A DNA stretch of 64,000 nucleotides, taken from an uncultured Lachnospiraceae bacterium. Lineage in GTDB: Bacteria; Bacillota; Clostridia; Lachnospirales; Lachnospiraceae. The first letter of the stretch is position 1; each line of letters opens with the position of its first letter. The position numbers were made by a program, and so were the translations under genes. The DNA is taken from the NCBI GenBank assembly GCA_958428365.1, contig CAUAFT010000009.1, positions 1 through 64,000 of the forward strand. The letters are read 5' to 3'. This document shows, piece by piece, positions 16,623 through 26,107 of the stretch. The notes under the pieces are model-generated. The model saw nothing but the letters and a program-made list of their open reading frames with translations. It was not told where the DNA came from and did not search any database.

Positions 16623-17690
16623 TTATTCGTATCTTGCCATTACTTCTTCTTTAAAAAGCTCGTTGATTTCATCTTTGCTTAAATCAACCAAAACATTCTT
16701 GCTGTCAATGGTGTCCGTCTCCATTGTCTCTCTGGTGCAGAACCGACCGCTTCCCGACAAAGCAATGCAGTTATATGTGGTATCGTAAATCTGCTGTTCA
16801 GTCGTCAATCCCAATGCGAAGCCCAAAGAATCATAAAGGGTGTCCGGAGCTTCTCCACCGGGCAAATACTCTAATGTAGGATAAACAAGAGACTCACTCT
16901 GCGCATTGTTGCCGCTTGCGTCTGTTTCTACCACAAATTTGAACGGTATATCAGAAAATGGTACTGGGCAGGTATCTGTACTAACAGCATCCAATTCTGC
17001 TTGTAACTGTGTTAATGAAGTTGTTTTCTTCGCAATAGTATTATTTGCTTCGCTTGTAAAGAAATCTATACCCTCTTGTACTGTAATTTCTTCTAATGAA
17101 AATTTTTGTAACATAGCATTTCTGTTGTCATATTCTTCACCATCACTATATGCTTCTACCAAAGGCCCGACAAGCAAATAAATAGTATACCTATCATCTC
17201 CACAATTAGATAATTCTGTAACTATATTTTGTAATTCATCTATAGCACTCTGGACTTTCCGTATTTCTTCATTTTTGGAAGATGCGTATTCAGAAACTTT
17301 TTGGGTCTTATAATTTTCAATATAAGTCTCTCTTACAGTTTCATAGGTGCTCCAAATTTCTTCGTCTGTCATCTGTGCGAAATCACCCATAGTCAGACCA
17401 AATTCTTCCCCCGGAATAATCGTCACTTTTCCATTCTCAAAGAAATAAATGTTGTCGGGTGTTTCTGATTTGTCTACTGTATCAACCTCGTAAGCAATCA
17501 CTTTTTCCGTGCTTAAGCATTCACTCAACGTGCCGCCTGTTGAACTTGCGGTTTCCTTAGAGGTTCCGCTTGCGCTGTCAGATGCGCTTCCGACTGTTGC
17601 TGTATCTGTTGTCTGCGAGCTGTTCCCACAGCCTGCCAGCATGGCAAGCATAAGAACAACGGTCAATAAAGCTGTCATTTTTCTTTTCAT
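16623..17690 (-). CDS. Element-borne lipoprotein, unknown
   Basis: A 355-residue cargo protein. Signal peptide MKRKMTALLTVVLMLAMLAGC with lipobox LAGC puts the lipidated Cys at about residue 21; a Ser/Thr/Ala-rich linker (about 22-55) follows. The mature domain is acidic and mixed alpha/beta, with a coiled-coil-like centre (about 135-160) and 'FARQ'-free sequence; no catalytic motif is visible. GGGGAAAAGACT precedes the ATG. It shares its design with the next lipoprotein upstream (both begin MKRK and have low-complexity tethers). Probably cell-surface; role unknown. Confidence 0.65.
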   Translation of the reverse strand: MKRKMTALLTVVLMLAMLAGCGNSSQTTDTATVGSASDSASGTSKETASSTGGTLSECLSTEKVIAYEVDTVDKSETPDNIYFFENGKVTIIPGEEFGLTMGDFAQMTDEEIWSTYETVRETYIENYKTQKVSEYASSKNEEIRKVQSAIDELQNIVTELSNCGDDRYTIYLLVGPLVEAYSDGEEYDNRNAMLQKFSLEEITVQEGIDFFTSEANNTIAKKTTSLTQLQAELDAVSTDTCPVPFSDIPFKFVVETDASGNNAQSESLVYPTLEYLPGGEAPDTLYDSLGFALGLTTEQQIYDTTYNCIALSGSGRFCTRETMETDTIDSKNVLVDLSKDEINELFKEEVMARYE

Positions 17691-17733
17691 AGTCTTTTCC
17701 CCATCTCTTTCTTATGATTATTTTATATACTTA

Positions 17734-18684
17734 TCAATAACTAAGCGCAATACCAAGGTCTTCAGCGTCAGGGTCGCCGCCTATTCTTGAATACCAGACA
17801 CAAATATCTGAATTTCCATTGTTGAGAATCCGCAGGGAAGCACCGCAAATTGAATTTCCTGCTGAACTCATAATATTTGTCATTTCATCTCTGCATGCCT
17901 GCCAGCTTTCACTTTTGCTCTCCCGTCCATCTGTTTTATAGGAATAGAAATACCCAAGTCCTCTGTTGTCATACATAATCGTGTACAAAGGATACGGGCA
18001 TTCTCCGCTATTATTTGAAGCTGTTGCGCTTGTATCAGAAGCTGTCGTACCTGCGGTGCTTTCCGTCTGCGTCTCAATCTTATTATCCACTAAGTAGCTG
18101 TCGCTTACATACGCTGTGTTTCCATCATACTCAATGCGATACCACCCTGTTTCATTGCACTGCCCCGTGACAGCAACCTCTTGATTTAATGATAATGAAC
18201 CGACCTTTTCCCCGTCCGTGTTGGGAAGATTTCTCACATTCACGGTAGACTTTGCGTACTTTGTAGCAGACATATCGTTAAAGGTGTATGTCAGCATTGT
18301 GCCCTCTGCGGTTCTGGTGTCTGTCTCGTCGCACTTATCACAGGTCGCTGTCTCTGTTCCGTCCGCTGTGTAAGTTGCGTCCTCATTGTAAACATAGCTT
18401 GTGAAGCTGTGACCCGTTGCCGGAATTGCTTCGGTGTAGCTGTCTCCACACTCACAGCTAAAGGTCTTTACCCCGTCTATCTCACAGGTTGCTTTAGTTG
18501 TAACTGCTTCTGTGTAGGCGTGTTCGTGTGGTGCTTCGGTGGGTTCGGGGGTTGCGGTAGGCTCTGCAACAGTTGCTACTGCTTCTGTGCTTTCCGGTAA
18601 GTCAGCAGATGTGTTTCCGCAACCGGTAAACAGAGTTGTTGCTGTTAATGCTAACATCAACCCTAGTATAAATTTTCTTTTCAT
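17734..18684 (-). CDS. Element-borne lipoprotein with Cys-rich repeats and SH3b domain
   Basis: Start at 18684 (MKRKFILGLMLALTATTLFTGC) because GAGGATAAGG lies just upstream; 316 residues. Lipobox LFTGC, then a Thr/Pro/Glu tether. Two Cys-containing repeats follow (about 55-115): HEHAYTEAV..TCEIDGVKTFSCECG and SYTEAIPATGHSFTSYV..DGTETATCDKC. Each has CxC or CxxC pairs that could bind metal. An SH3b domain (about 140-195) with STVNVRNLPNTDGEKVGSL and GWYRIEYDGNTAYVSDSYL suggests wall binding. The last 100 residues are a separate domain with 'NSDICVWYSRIGGDPDAEDLG' split by turns. Function unknown; surface location is supported. Confidence 0.7.
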   Translation of the reverse strand: MKRKFILGLMLALTATTLFTGCGNTSADLPESTEAVATVAEPTATPEPTEAPHEHAYTEAVTTKATCEIDGVKTFSCECGDSYTEAIPATGHSFTSYVYNEDATYTADGTETATCDKCDETDTRTAEGTMLTYTFNDMSATKYAKSTVNVRNLPNTDGEKVGSLSLNQEVAVTGQCNETGWYRIEYDGNTAYVSDSYLVDNKIETQTESTAGTTASDTSATASNNSGECPYPLYTIMYDNRGLGYFYSYKTDGRESKSESWQACRDEMTNIMSSAGNSICGASLRILNNGNSDICVWYSRIGGDPDAEDLGIALSY

Positions 18685-18759
18685 AGCCTTATCCTCGTCT
18701 TTCTTATAGTAATTTCGTACACAATTTAACTTCCATATCATACCATTCTTTTCGTATTA

Positions 18760-18806
18760 TTGCAATACATTTTGCAATGCGCAACGCAATGCTTATTTAT
18801 TGCAAT
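18760..18806. promoter_or_regulatory. TTGCAAT repeats before the RHH gene
   Basis: TTGCAAT at 18760-18766 and 18772-18778, a variant ACGCAAT at 18784-18790, then TTGCAAT at 18800-18806. The first three are spaced exactly 12 bp. They lie between the divergent lipoprotein and RHH genes and could be an operator for the RHH protein. Confidence 0.45.
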
Positions 18807-18842
18807 TTATACACTATGATTGTTTTACAGGAGGTGTTGCAT

Positions 18843-19025
18843 ATGGCTTTTCAATTAAAGCAAAACAAAAAGGAAACCGAAAACAAGACAATTCGTTTTC
18901 CAATTCCTCTTATCGAAAGAATAGATAAAGCACTGGAAAACCAAGACGTGACCTTTTCGAGTTTTGTATTACAAGCGTGCGAATATGCGTTAGATAACAT
19001 GGATTCGCCAAAAAAAGAGTCTTAA
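18843..19025 (+). CDS. Small ribbon-helix-helix-type protein
   Basis: Start at 18843 (MAFQLKQNKK), fixed by AGGAGGT about seven bases upstream; the longer reading adds 22 residues through the repeat region. Sixty residues. Pattern TIRFPIPLIERIDKALENQD then TFSSFVLQACEYALDNM fits a short strand followed by two helices as in CopG/Arc-type repressors. It is divergent from the SH3b lipoprotein and has repeated TTGCAAT words before it, so it may regulate itself and the cargo genes. A terminator-like hairpin follows at 19036-19070. Confidence 0.65.
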   Translation: MAFQLKQNKKETENKTIRFPIPLIERIDKALENQDVTFSSFVLQACEYALDNMDSPKKES

Positions 19026-19035
19026 AAGTAATCAA

Positions 19036-19075
19036 GGGAATGTTCCGATAAAATGAATCGAAACATTCCCTTATT
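19036..19075 (+). terminator. Terminator after the RHH gene
   Basis: GGGAATGTT (19036-19044) pairs with AACATTCCC (19062-19070), followed by TTATT. The remaining noncoding stretch to 19199 holds a short CACTTGC-AAA-GCAAGTG hairpin (19122-19138) and nothing else I can identify. Confidence 0.5.
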
Positions 19076-19199
19076 CCATTATTAAGTGCTATCGCTCAAT
19101 ATATTTCCGCTTGTAAACCCCCACTTGCAAAGCAAGTGCCTGTCGGTAAAGGGGTTGACAAGCTATCCTCTGTGCCTTTTCATGTTTAATATGCGCTTT

Positions 19200-19466
19200 C
19201 TAAACAAGACCAAAATACTTAAACGCTTCAAACACAAGTCTTTCTTTTTCTGTTTTCAACTCTGGAACATCAACACACTTTGCCCCAAATTCTAATTTTT
19301 GTATTCCACATTTATTCTTAACTTGTGTAATACTTGACTTACTAACTTTTATTCCGTGATTATCTTCAATCCACTTTTGAAGCAATCCAAAAGTAAGTTT
19401 TGCTGGTTTTAGAGGAACATCTTTAGATTTTGTCGGAACAATAATACTAAAGACATTCCGAAACAC
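19200..19466 (-). pseudogene. Fragment resembling the C-terminal tail of RlmD-like rRNA methyltransferases
   Basis: Eighty-eight residues from a GTG at 19466, only about 20 bases inside the right half-site and without a clear ribosome site. The segment KLTFGLLQKWIEDNHGIKVS, then ITQVKNKCGI and a closing 'EKERLVFEAFKYFGLV', recalls from memory the helical tail fused to RlmD/RumA-type 23S rRNA methyltransferases in Clostridia. No methyltransferase domain is present. It is probably a remnant captured at the element end, though a small stand-alone protein is possible. Confidence 0.4.
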
Positions 19467-19486
19467 AGCTATTTGTGCGGTTGGAC

Positions 19487-19511
19487 GGCAGTTCGTTTCT
19501 GCCGCTTCTAG
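19487..19511. repeat. Right attachment half-site of the element
   Basis: Arm GGCAGTTCGTTTC (19487-19499), eight bases, then CTAG (19508-19511). CTAG abuts the tmRNA discriminator base at 19512. Inverted partner of 12004-12029. Confidence 0.75.
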
Positions 19512-19849
19512 TGGAGTAGACGGGAGTCGAACCCGTGTCCAAAAACAAATCCCCTGTCCTTCTACGAGTGTAGTCTGTGTTTTTTCATTCCCTCCATGGC
19601 ACCTGCGCAGACACAGTTACCACTTTAGTAGCTTCATAATACGCCCTTATGTGCAAAGCTTAGCATAAGTCGTTTCTCACATAGTCGAAGCCTGGGTCCT
19701 AAGGTGTGAGTGCCTTAGGTCAGACTGCTGCAACTAGGCAGCGTATGCTAAATTATCTTCAGCGTTTAAATTTAAGTTTGAAGTTTGACGCTACTTCTTT
19801 CGACTCGCTTCTCCAGCTTCATCATCCCTGTCGAAACCATTACTACCCC
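19509..19849 (-). ncRNA. ssrA: Transfer-messenger RNA (tmRNA)
   Basis: Rescues stalled ribosomes with SmpB and tags the product for proteolysis. The tRNA-like ends pair: GGGGTAG (19849-19843) with CTACTCC (19519-19513). The T-arm GGACACGGGTTCGACTCCCG is intact. The tag frame ends NAEDNLAYAA then TAG, matching the Ala-rich degron. The resume codon is uncertain; the same frame extends upstream through NLNL. The 3' end reads A-CTA instead of A-CCA, so CCA must be added after transcription, or the end was altered by integration of the element at this spot. Confidence 0.95.
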
Positions 19850-19949
19850 TTATATCATTTTTAGACCACAGCACGGTCACGGACATTATATTATATGCTC
19901 CGCACATAACGCTCCGCTTGGATGCCATCCGGCGTGATACTCTGTCGAT

Positions 19950-19977
19950 ATTATACCATGAATCCCTCCTTCGTCAA
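19950..19977 (-). promoter_or_regulatory. ssrA promoter
   Basis: TTGACG (19972-19977) and TATAAT (19950-19955), 16 bp apart, starting immediately after smpB. The start would be about 95 bases upstream of the mature 5' end, implying a processed leader that can form a stem (GGATGGCATCC region). Confidence 0.75.
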
Positions 19978-19982
19978 GCGGG

Positions 19983-20450
19983 TTAATACAGATTTTTCAC
20001 CTTGAAATTCCGCTCCGCTTCCCTTCTCTGATCCTTTTTGGCAATGTCCTCTCGCTTGTCATAGAGCTTCTTTCCCTTTGCCAGAGCGATCTGAACCTTC
20101 ACCAGACCACCCTTGAAGTATACCTCCACGGGAACCAGGGTATACCCCTTTTCTGCGATCTTTCCCTGTAATTTCCGAATCTCCGACTTGTGCATCAGAA
20201 GTTTTTTCGGACGCAGGGGATCCTTGTTGAAAATATTTCCTTTTTCGTAGGGGGAAATATGCATACCGTAGATAATGACCTCTCCGTTCTCAATGCGGAT
20301 AAAGGACTCCTTGATACTGCATTTTCCCATCCGCAGGGACTTCACTTCCGTTCCGTGAAGCGCGATCCCTGTCTCGTAGTTTTCCTCCAAAAAATAATCA
20401 TGCCTTGCCTTTTTATTATTTGCAATCAGTTTCCTGCTCTCCCTCGCCAT
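19983..20450 (-). CDS. smpB: SsrA-binding protein SmpB
   Basis: Binds the tRNA-like domain of tmRNA and places it in the stalled ribosome's A site. Start at 20450 ([20 protein letters not shown]), with GGAGGAAGAAG directly before it; 155 residues, the normal length. The OB-fold core has [20 protein letters not shown] and the basic C-terminal tail ends '[14 protein letters not shown]'. The first 35 bases overlap the end of rnr, so it is coupled to RNase R. ssrA follows with its own promoter. Confidence 0.97.
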   Translation of the reverse strand: MARESRKLIANNKKARHDYFLEENYETGIALHGTEVKSLRMGKCSIKESFIRIENGEVIIYGMHISPYEKGNIFNKDPLRPKKLLMHKSEIRKLQGKIAEKGYTLVPVEVYFKGGLVKVQIALAKGKKLYDKREDIAKKDQRREAERNFKVKNLY

Positions 20451-22578
20451 CTTCTTCCTCCGCCAATGCAAAATCTATGGTTCTCATGAACTTATCGGTA
20501 TCCTTCACCCGAATCTTCAGTCTCTGTCCCAATTTATAATGTCTGTTAGTCGCCTCCCCGATCAGTTCATAGGTCTCCTCGCTGTATTCATAATAGTCAT
20601 CCGTCATATCGGTGACCCGGATCATGCCCTCAATGGTATTCTCCAGTTCCACATACATGCCGTACTGGGTCACCCCGGAGATCACTCCCTCGAATACCTC
20701 GCCGATATGATTGCTCATATATTCTACCTTTTTCAGCTTCTCCGTCTCCCGCTCCGCCTCATCGGCAAGGCGTTCTCTCTGACTCGCCAAAACGGCAACC
20801 TCCGGTAATATTTTATCATAATGTGTCTTTCTTGTCTCATTCATTTTTCCACGGAGATTTTCCTTTATGATCCTGTGGATCTGCAGATCCGGATACCGGC
20901 GGATCGGGGATGTGAAATGACAGTAATATTTTGCCGCCAGACCAAAATGCCCGGTGCAGTCCACCGTGTACTTCGCCTGCTTCATGGAGCGGAGGGTCAA
21001 TCGGCTGATCAATGGCTCCTCCGGCGAGCCCTCGATCTTCTGCAATAATTTTTGCAGCTCTTTTGGATGTACCTCGTCTCTTGCGATGTGCATACTGTAA
21101 CCAAAGTTGTTGATGAACATGGACAGCTTCTGAATCTTTTCCTCGTCGGGATTCTCGTGGGTACGGTAGACAAAGGGGATCTCCTGCCAGAAATAATCCT
21201 CCGCCACGGTCTCATTGGCGATCAGCATAAAATCCTCAATGATCTTTGTCGCCACATTCCGGTCGTAAGGTCTGATATCCACAGGTTTTCCCCTTTGATC
21301 CAGGATCATCTTTGTCTCAGGAAAATCAAAATCAATGGAGCCCCGCTTCATTCTCTTCTTTCGAAGGATCGCCGCCAGCTCCTCCATCCGCTCAAACATG
21401 GGGATCAGTTCTCTATATTCTGCGCATTCTTCCTCGTCTCTGTCCTGCAGGATCTTCTTCACGCTGGTGTAGCTCATCCTCCGGTCCACCCGGATCACAG
21501 TCTCCGCGATCCTGTGATCGAAAACCTTACCCTTTTCGTCAATCTTCATGATACAGCTGAGCGCCAGACGATTTTCGCCCTGGTTCAGAGAACAGATTCC
21601 GTTGGAGAGGGTATGGGGCAGCATGGGGATCACACGGTCCACCAGATAGACGCTGGTTCCCCGCTTTTTCGCCTCCTCATCCAGCGCCGAATGTTCCTGA
21701 ACATAGTTTGCCACATCTGCAATGTGCACTCCCAGCGTATAGATCCCATCCTCCTTCGTCAGAGTAATGGCGTCATCCAGGTCCTTGGCATCCTCCCCAT
21801 CGATGGTGACGGTCTGCCAATCCCGCAGATCCAGTCTGCCCGCCATGTCTGCCTCGCTGACTTCTTTTCCCACACGCTCCGCCTGATTCATGACTTTTTC
21901 CGGAAATTCAACTGGTAGATCATATGCTTTTACGATGGATAAAATGTCCACTCCCGGATCATTCACATGTCCTAAGATCTCCGTGATCCTTCCCTCCGGC
22001 TTCTTCCCCGGTTTTCCATAATCCGTGATCTCACAGACGACCTTATGTCCGGTAACAGCCCCCTTAGAATGCTCCTTTGGAATAAAAATATCGCTCTGGA
22101 TCTTCTGATTGTCCGGCAGAACAAAACCATAATTTCTGCTCTGCTCGTAATAGCCCACGACCTGGGTGATGCCATGTTCTAAGATCTTTACCACCGTACC
22201 CTCTTTTCGCTTTCCACGAGTACCCGGCAAGATCTTGATCTGTACCTTATCCTGGTGCATAGCGCCGTTGGTCTCCGCCTCCGGGATGTAGATATCCTCT
22301 TCCTCTCCCTCCACGCGCAGAAAACCGAACCCTCTGGGGTTGCTCTCAAAGACTCCCGTCATGAAATGATTCTTTGCCCTGCTGTATTTTCCTTTTTTGC
22401 TGACCTCTGCCTTTCCCTCTGCCACCAGAGCGTCCAACACTGCCTCCAACTCTGTTCTCTGCTCCCTGGGGATCTGCAGCAGGATCGCAATTTCCTTTGC
22501 CTTCATGGGCACATAGAGATCGTCGCACAGCAGGCTGTATATTGTTTTCTTTCTTTTTTCTAAAATTTCTTTTTCCAT
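20416..22578 (-). CDS. rnr: Ribonuclease R
   Basis: Processive 3'-5' exoribonuclease that degrades structured RNA and assists tmRNA-mediated quality control. Start at 22578 ([16 protein letters not shown]), set by AGGAG; 720 residues. Order: N-terminal winged helix (about 1-60), two cold-shock domains (about 75-220), RNB catalytic domain (about 240-570) with the acidic cluster in [14 protein letters not shown], and a C-terminal S1 domain (about 625-705) with [20 protein letters not shown]. It forms the usual cluster secG-rnr-smpB-ssrA. The C-terminus lacks the long lysine-rich tail of enterobacterial forms. Confidence 0.96.
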   Translation of the reverse strand: MEKEILEKRKKTIYSLLCDDLYVPMKAKEIAILLQIPREQRTELEAVLDALVAEGKAEVSKKGKYSRAKNHFMTGVFESNPRGFGFLRVEGEEEDIYIPEAETNGAMHQDKVQIKILPGTRGKRKEGTVVKILEHGITQVVGYYEQSRNYGFVLPDNQKIQSDIFIPKEHSKGAVTGHKVVCEITDYGKPGKKPEGRITEILGHVNDPGVDILSIVKAYDLPVEFPEKVMNQAERVGKEVSEADMAGRLDLRDWQTVTIDGEDAKDLDDAITLTKEDGIYTLGVHIADVANYVQEHSALDEEAKKRGTSVYLVDRVIPMLPHTLSNGICSLNQGENRLALSCIMKIDEKGKVFDHRIAETVIRVDRRMSYTSVKKILQDRDEEECAEYRELIPMFERMEELAAILRKKRMKRGSIDFDFPETKMILDQRGKPVDIRPYDRNVATKIIEDFMLIANETVAEDYFWQEIPFVYRTHENPDEEKIQKLSMFINNFGYSMHIARDEVHPKELQKLLQKIEGSPEEPLISRLTLRSMKQAKYTVDCTGHFGLAAKYYCHFTSPIRRYPDLQIHRIIKENLRGKMNETRKTHYDKILPEVAVLASQRERLADEAERETEKLKKVEYMSNHIGEVFEGVISGVTQYGMYVELENTIEGMIRVTDMTDDYYEYSEETYELIGEATNRHYKLGQRLKIRVKDTDKFMRTIDFALAEEEDGEGEQETDCK

Positions 22579-22685
22579 AATACTCCTGTTTTTTCTATGA
22601 AAATTCAGAGGCAAAACGCCTTTAACGATTTATATCGGTGGATGACACAAAAGAAGGCGCTTTTATCACCTGGACCTCATAAAGT

Positions 22686-22712
22686 AAAAAGGCTGTCGAT
22701 CCTACGACAGCC
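22686..22712 (-). terminator. Terminator after secG
   Basis: GGCTGTCG/CGACAGCC perfect 8-bp stem (22691-22698 with 22705-22712), then TTTTT on the minus strand. Some read-through into rnr is still possible. Confidence 0.75.
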
Positions 22713-22719
22713 TCACATT

Positions 22720-22959
22720 TTACAAACTTCCTATATTCAATACAATCGAAATCAACAGAAACAGTGCAACCAAAAGTCTGGTAACCTTTACCAACATCCC
22801 CTCCATGGAACGATCCTTGTGCTTGCTCCAATAGGTGTCGGATGCTCCTGCGATTGCTCCGAGTCCTGCGGATTTTCCCTCCTGCATTAAAATGATCACT
22901 GTTATCACTACACTTATTAAAATCAAAGCTGCTGTCAATACCGTTTTCAAAACTGCCAC
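22720..22959 (-). CDS. secG: Preprotein translocase subunit SecG
   Basis: Auxiliary subunit of the SecYEG channel. A GTG start at 22959 (read as MAVLKTVLTAALILISV) is chosen because GGAGGTG lies eight bases before it; this yields 79 residues, typical for SecG, while the longer frame adds an unlikely 22. Two transmembrane helices (about 4-25 and 56-77) flank the conserved loop ILMQEGKSAGLGAIAG. It lies upstream of rnr. Confidence 0.93.
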   Translation of the reverse strand: MAVLKTVLTAALILISVVITVIILMQEGKSAGLGAIAGASDTYWSKHKDRSMEGMLVKVTRLLVALFLLISIVLNIGSL

Positions 22960-23040
22960 TTGTGACACCTCCTGTATCTCATCCACTCGTAACTTGCTCA
23001 AGTATATCACATCCACAGTTTTCATGCAAGAATTTTCTTG

Positions 23041-24401
<1,361 letters not shown>

Positions 24402-24465
24402 ATTACTCTCATTATTACCCTGTTTTTCAGAATTTATGTGTCACGGATTATTTTTCCCACATATA

Positions 24466-25917
24466 TTACACGGTGATCTCCACCTCAACGCCCAGGAGAT
24501 CTCTTCTCTCATCTAATGCCGGATTTACCACATTGTTCAGGAAGTTAGTCACCTGAAGCGGCGCTCTTCCCACATATTTTGCAGGATCCATGGATTTTTC
24601 CAGTTCTTCTAAAGTCAGGTTGAATGCCGGATCTGCCGCGATGAGTTCCAGAAGATTATTGTCCAGTCCCTCTTCTTTGACATTTTTTCCTGCTTCCATG
24701 GAGAGCTGGCGAATTTTTTCATGCATTTCCTGACGATTTCCGCCGTTTTTGACCGCATCCATCATAATGTTTTCCGTTGCCATGAATGGAAGCTCCGCCA
24801 TCATGTGTTTGCGAATCACTTTGTCGTATACCACCAGTCCGTCTACTACGTTTAAGCAGAGGTCTAAGATACCGTCGATCGCCAGGAAGGCTTCCGGGAT
24901 GCTCAGACGCTTGTTTGCGGAATCATCCAGGGTTCTCTCAAACCACTGGGTGGCGGAGGTGATTGCCGGGTTCAAGGCGTCTACCATAACGTAGCGGGAA
25001 AGGGAGGCGATACGCTCGCTTCTCATTGGGTTTCTCTTATATGCCATGGCGGAGGAACCGATCTGATTCTTCTCAAACGGCTCTTCCACTTCTTTTAAAT
25101 GCTGAAGCAGGCGGATATCGTTGGACATCTTATGGGCGCTGGCTGCAATGCCTGCTAAGATATTTGCCACTCTGGTGTCCACTTTACGGGAATAGGTCTG
25201 TCCGGATACGGCGTAGCAGTCCTCAAAGCCCATCTTCTTTGCGATCATCGGATCGATCTTGTCGATGGTCTCCTGATCTCCTGCAAAGAGCTCCTGGAAG
25301 CTCGCCTGGGTTCCGGTGGTGCCTTTGGATCCCAGTAATTTGAGGGTTCCAGTCACATATTCCAGATCCTCCAGATCCATCAGAAATTCCTGGATCCAGA
25401 GCGTGGCGCGTTTTCCAACAGTTGTCGGCTGTGCCGGCTGGAAATGGGTAAAAGCCAGAGTCGGGAGGTCCTTGTATTCGTCTGCAAATTTTGCCAGCTC
25501 GTCGATGACGTTGACCAGTTTTTTACGGACTAATTTTAACGCCTCGTTCATGACGATGATGTCTGTGTTATCGCCGACGTAACAGGAGGTTGCGCCTAAG
25601 TGGATGATGCCTGCTGCCTTCGGGCATTGCTGACCGTAGGCGTAGACGTGGCTCATGACGTCGTGGCGGACTAATTTTTCACGCTCTTTTGCCACCTCGT
25701 AGTTGATGTCTTCTGCATTTGCTTTGAGTTCGTCGATCTGCTCCTGGGTGATGACGGGCTTGCCGTTTTCGCTGAGTCCCAACTCCATCTCGGTCTCGGC
25801 AAGGGCGATCCAGAGTTTTCTCCAGGTGCGGAATTTCATGTCCGGGGAGAAGATGTACTGCATTTCTTTGCTGGCGTAGCGCTCGGACAGGGGGCTGTTG
25901 TATTTATCGGTTGGCAT
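24466..25917 (-). CDS. purB: Adenylosuccinate lyase
   Basis: Catalyses two purine steps: SAICAR to AICAR plus fumarate, and adenylosuccinate to AMP plus fumarate. Start at 25917 (MPTDKYNSPLSERYAS), set by AAGGAG; the open frame continues 47 residues upstream but only by translating the structured repeat at 25971-26104. It has 483 residues. The superfamily signature GSSAMAYKRNPMRSERI lies near residue 295. It closes the purC-purF-purB run, consistent with control by the purC promoter. Confidence 0.96.
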   Translation of the reverse strand: MPTDKYNSPLSERYASKEMQYIFSPDMKFRTWRKLWIALAETEMELGLSENGKPVITQEQIDELKANAEDINYEVAKEREKLVRHDVMSHVYAYGQQCPKAAGIIHLGATSCYVGDNTDIIVMNEALKLVRKKLVNVIDELAKFADEYKDLPTLAFTHFQPAQPTTVGKRATLWIQEFLMDLEDLEYVTGTLKLLGSKGTTGTQASFQELFAGDQETIDKIDPMIAKKMGFEDCYAVSGQTYSRKVDTRVANILAGIAASAHKMSNDIRLLQHLKEVEEPFEKNQIGSSAMAYKRNPMRSERIASLSRYVMVDALNPAITSATQWFERTLDDSANKRLSIPEAFLAIDGILDLCLNVVDGLVVYDKVIRKHMMAELPFMATENIMMDAVKNGGNRQEMHEKIRQLSMEAGKNVKEEGLDNNLLELIAADPAFNLTLEELEKSMDPAKYVGRAPLQVTNFLNNVVNPALDERRDLLGVEVEITV

Positions 25918-25970
25918 TGTGATTTTCTCCTTTCGTGTAGGGGGTGTGTGGTGGGGTATTGGAAACGGAC

Positions 25971-26104
25971 GACTGAGCGGTGCAACGGGCACCTCGATTC
26001 CGCGCTGCTTCATCTCGGTGTCCGTTGCACCTTCACAAAAAATGCAAATCACAGACAATTTCGTGCGAGCACGATTGCCTGTGCTTTACATTTTTCGCTC
26101 AGTC
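25971..26104. repeat. Structured three-stem repeat between purF and purB
   Basis: Outer stem GACTGAGCG (25971-25979) with CGCTCAGTC (26096-26104) encloses two arms. Arm 1 is GGTGCAACGG (25979-25988) with CCGTTGCACC (26022-26031). Arm 2 is a long imperfect hairpin from AAAAATGCAAA (about 26038) to TTTACATTTTT (about 26095) with GAGC at its tip. The whole looks like a cruciform or three-way-junction element, either a dispersed MITE-like repeat or an intercistronic RNA structure. No coding role is supported. Confidence 0.7.
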
Positions 26105-26107
26105 TGC

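Larger units (their letters stand above)
12004..19511. mobile_element. Serine-recombinase mobilizable element integrated at the 3' end of ssrA
   Basis: About 7.5 kb bounded by matching half-sites. Contents from left: large serine recombinase, repeat-rich noncoding DNA, XRE regulator, relaxase, MobC, candidate oriT, two lipoproteins, RHH protein and a methyltransferase-tail fragment. There is no conjugation machinery, so transfer would need a helper. Both ends carry the same 13-bp arm GAAACGAACTGCC in inverted orientation (12017-12029 and the complement of 19487-19499), 8-9 bp inside a shared CTAG (12004-12007; 19508-19511). This is the layout expected of attP halves after serine integrase recombination. 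The right CTAG directly follows the tmRNA discriminator base. Boundaries are inferred from these repeats. Confidence 0.85.

Noticed and set aside
21052..21918. Long 288-residue plus-strand frame inside rnr
   Set aside because: Antisense shadow of a complete, well-conserved RNase R gene.
25918..26058. N-terminal extension of purB
   Set aside because: Those 47 residues come from the structured repeat; AAGGAG and the normal purB start are at 25917.
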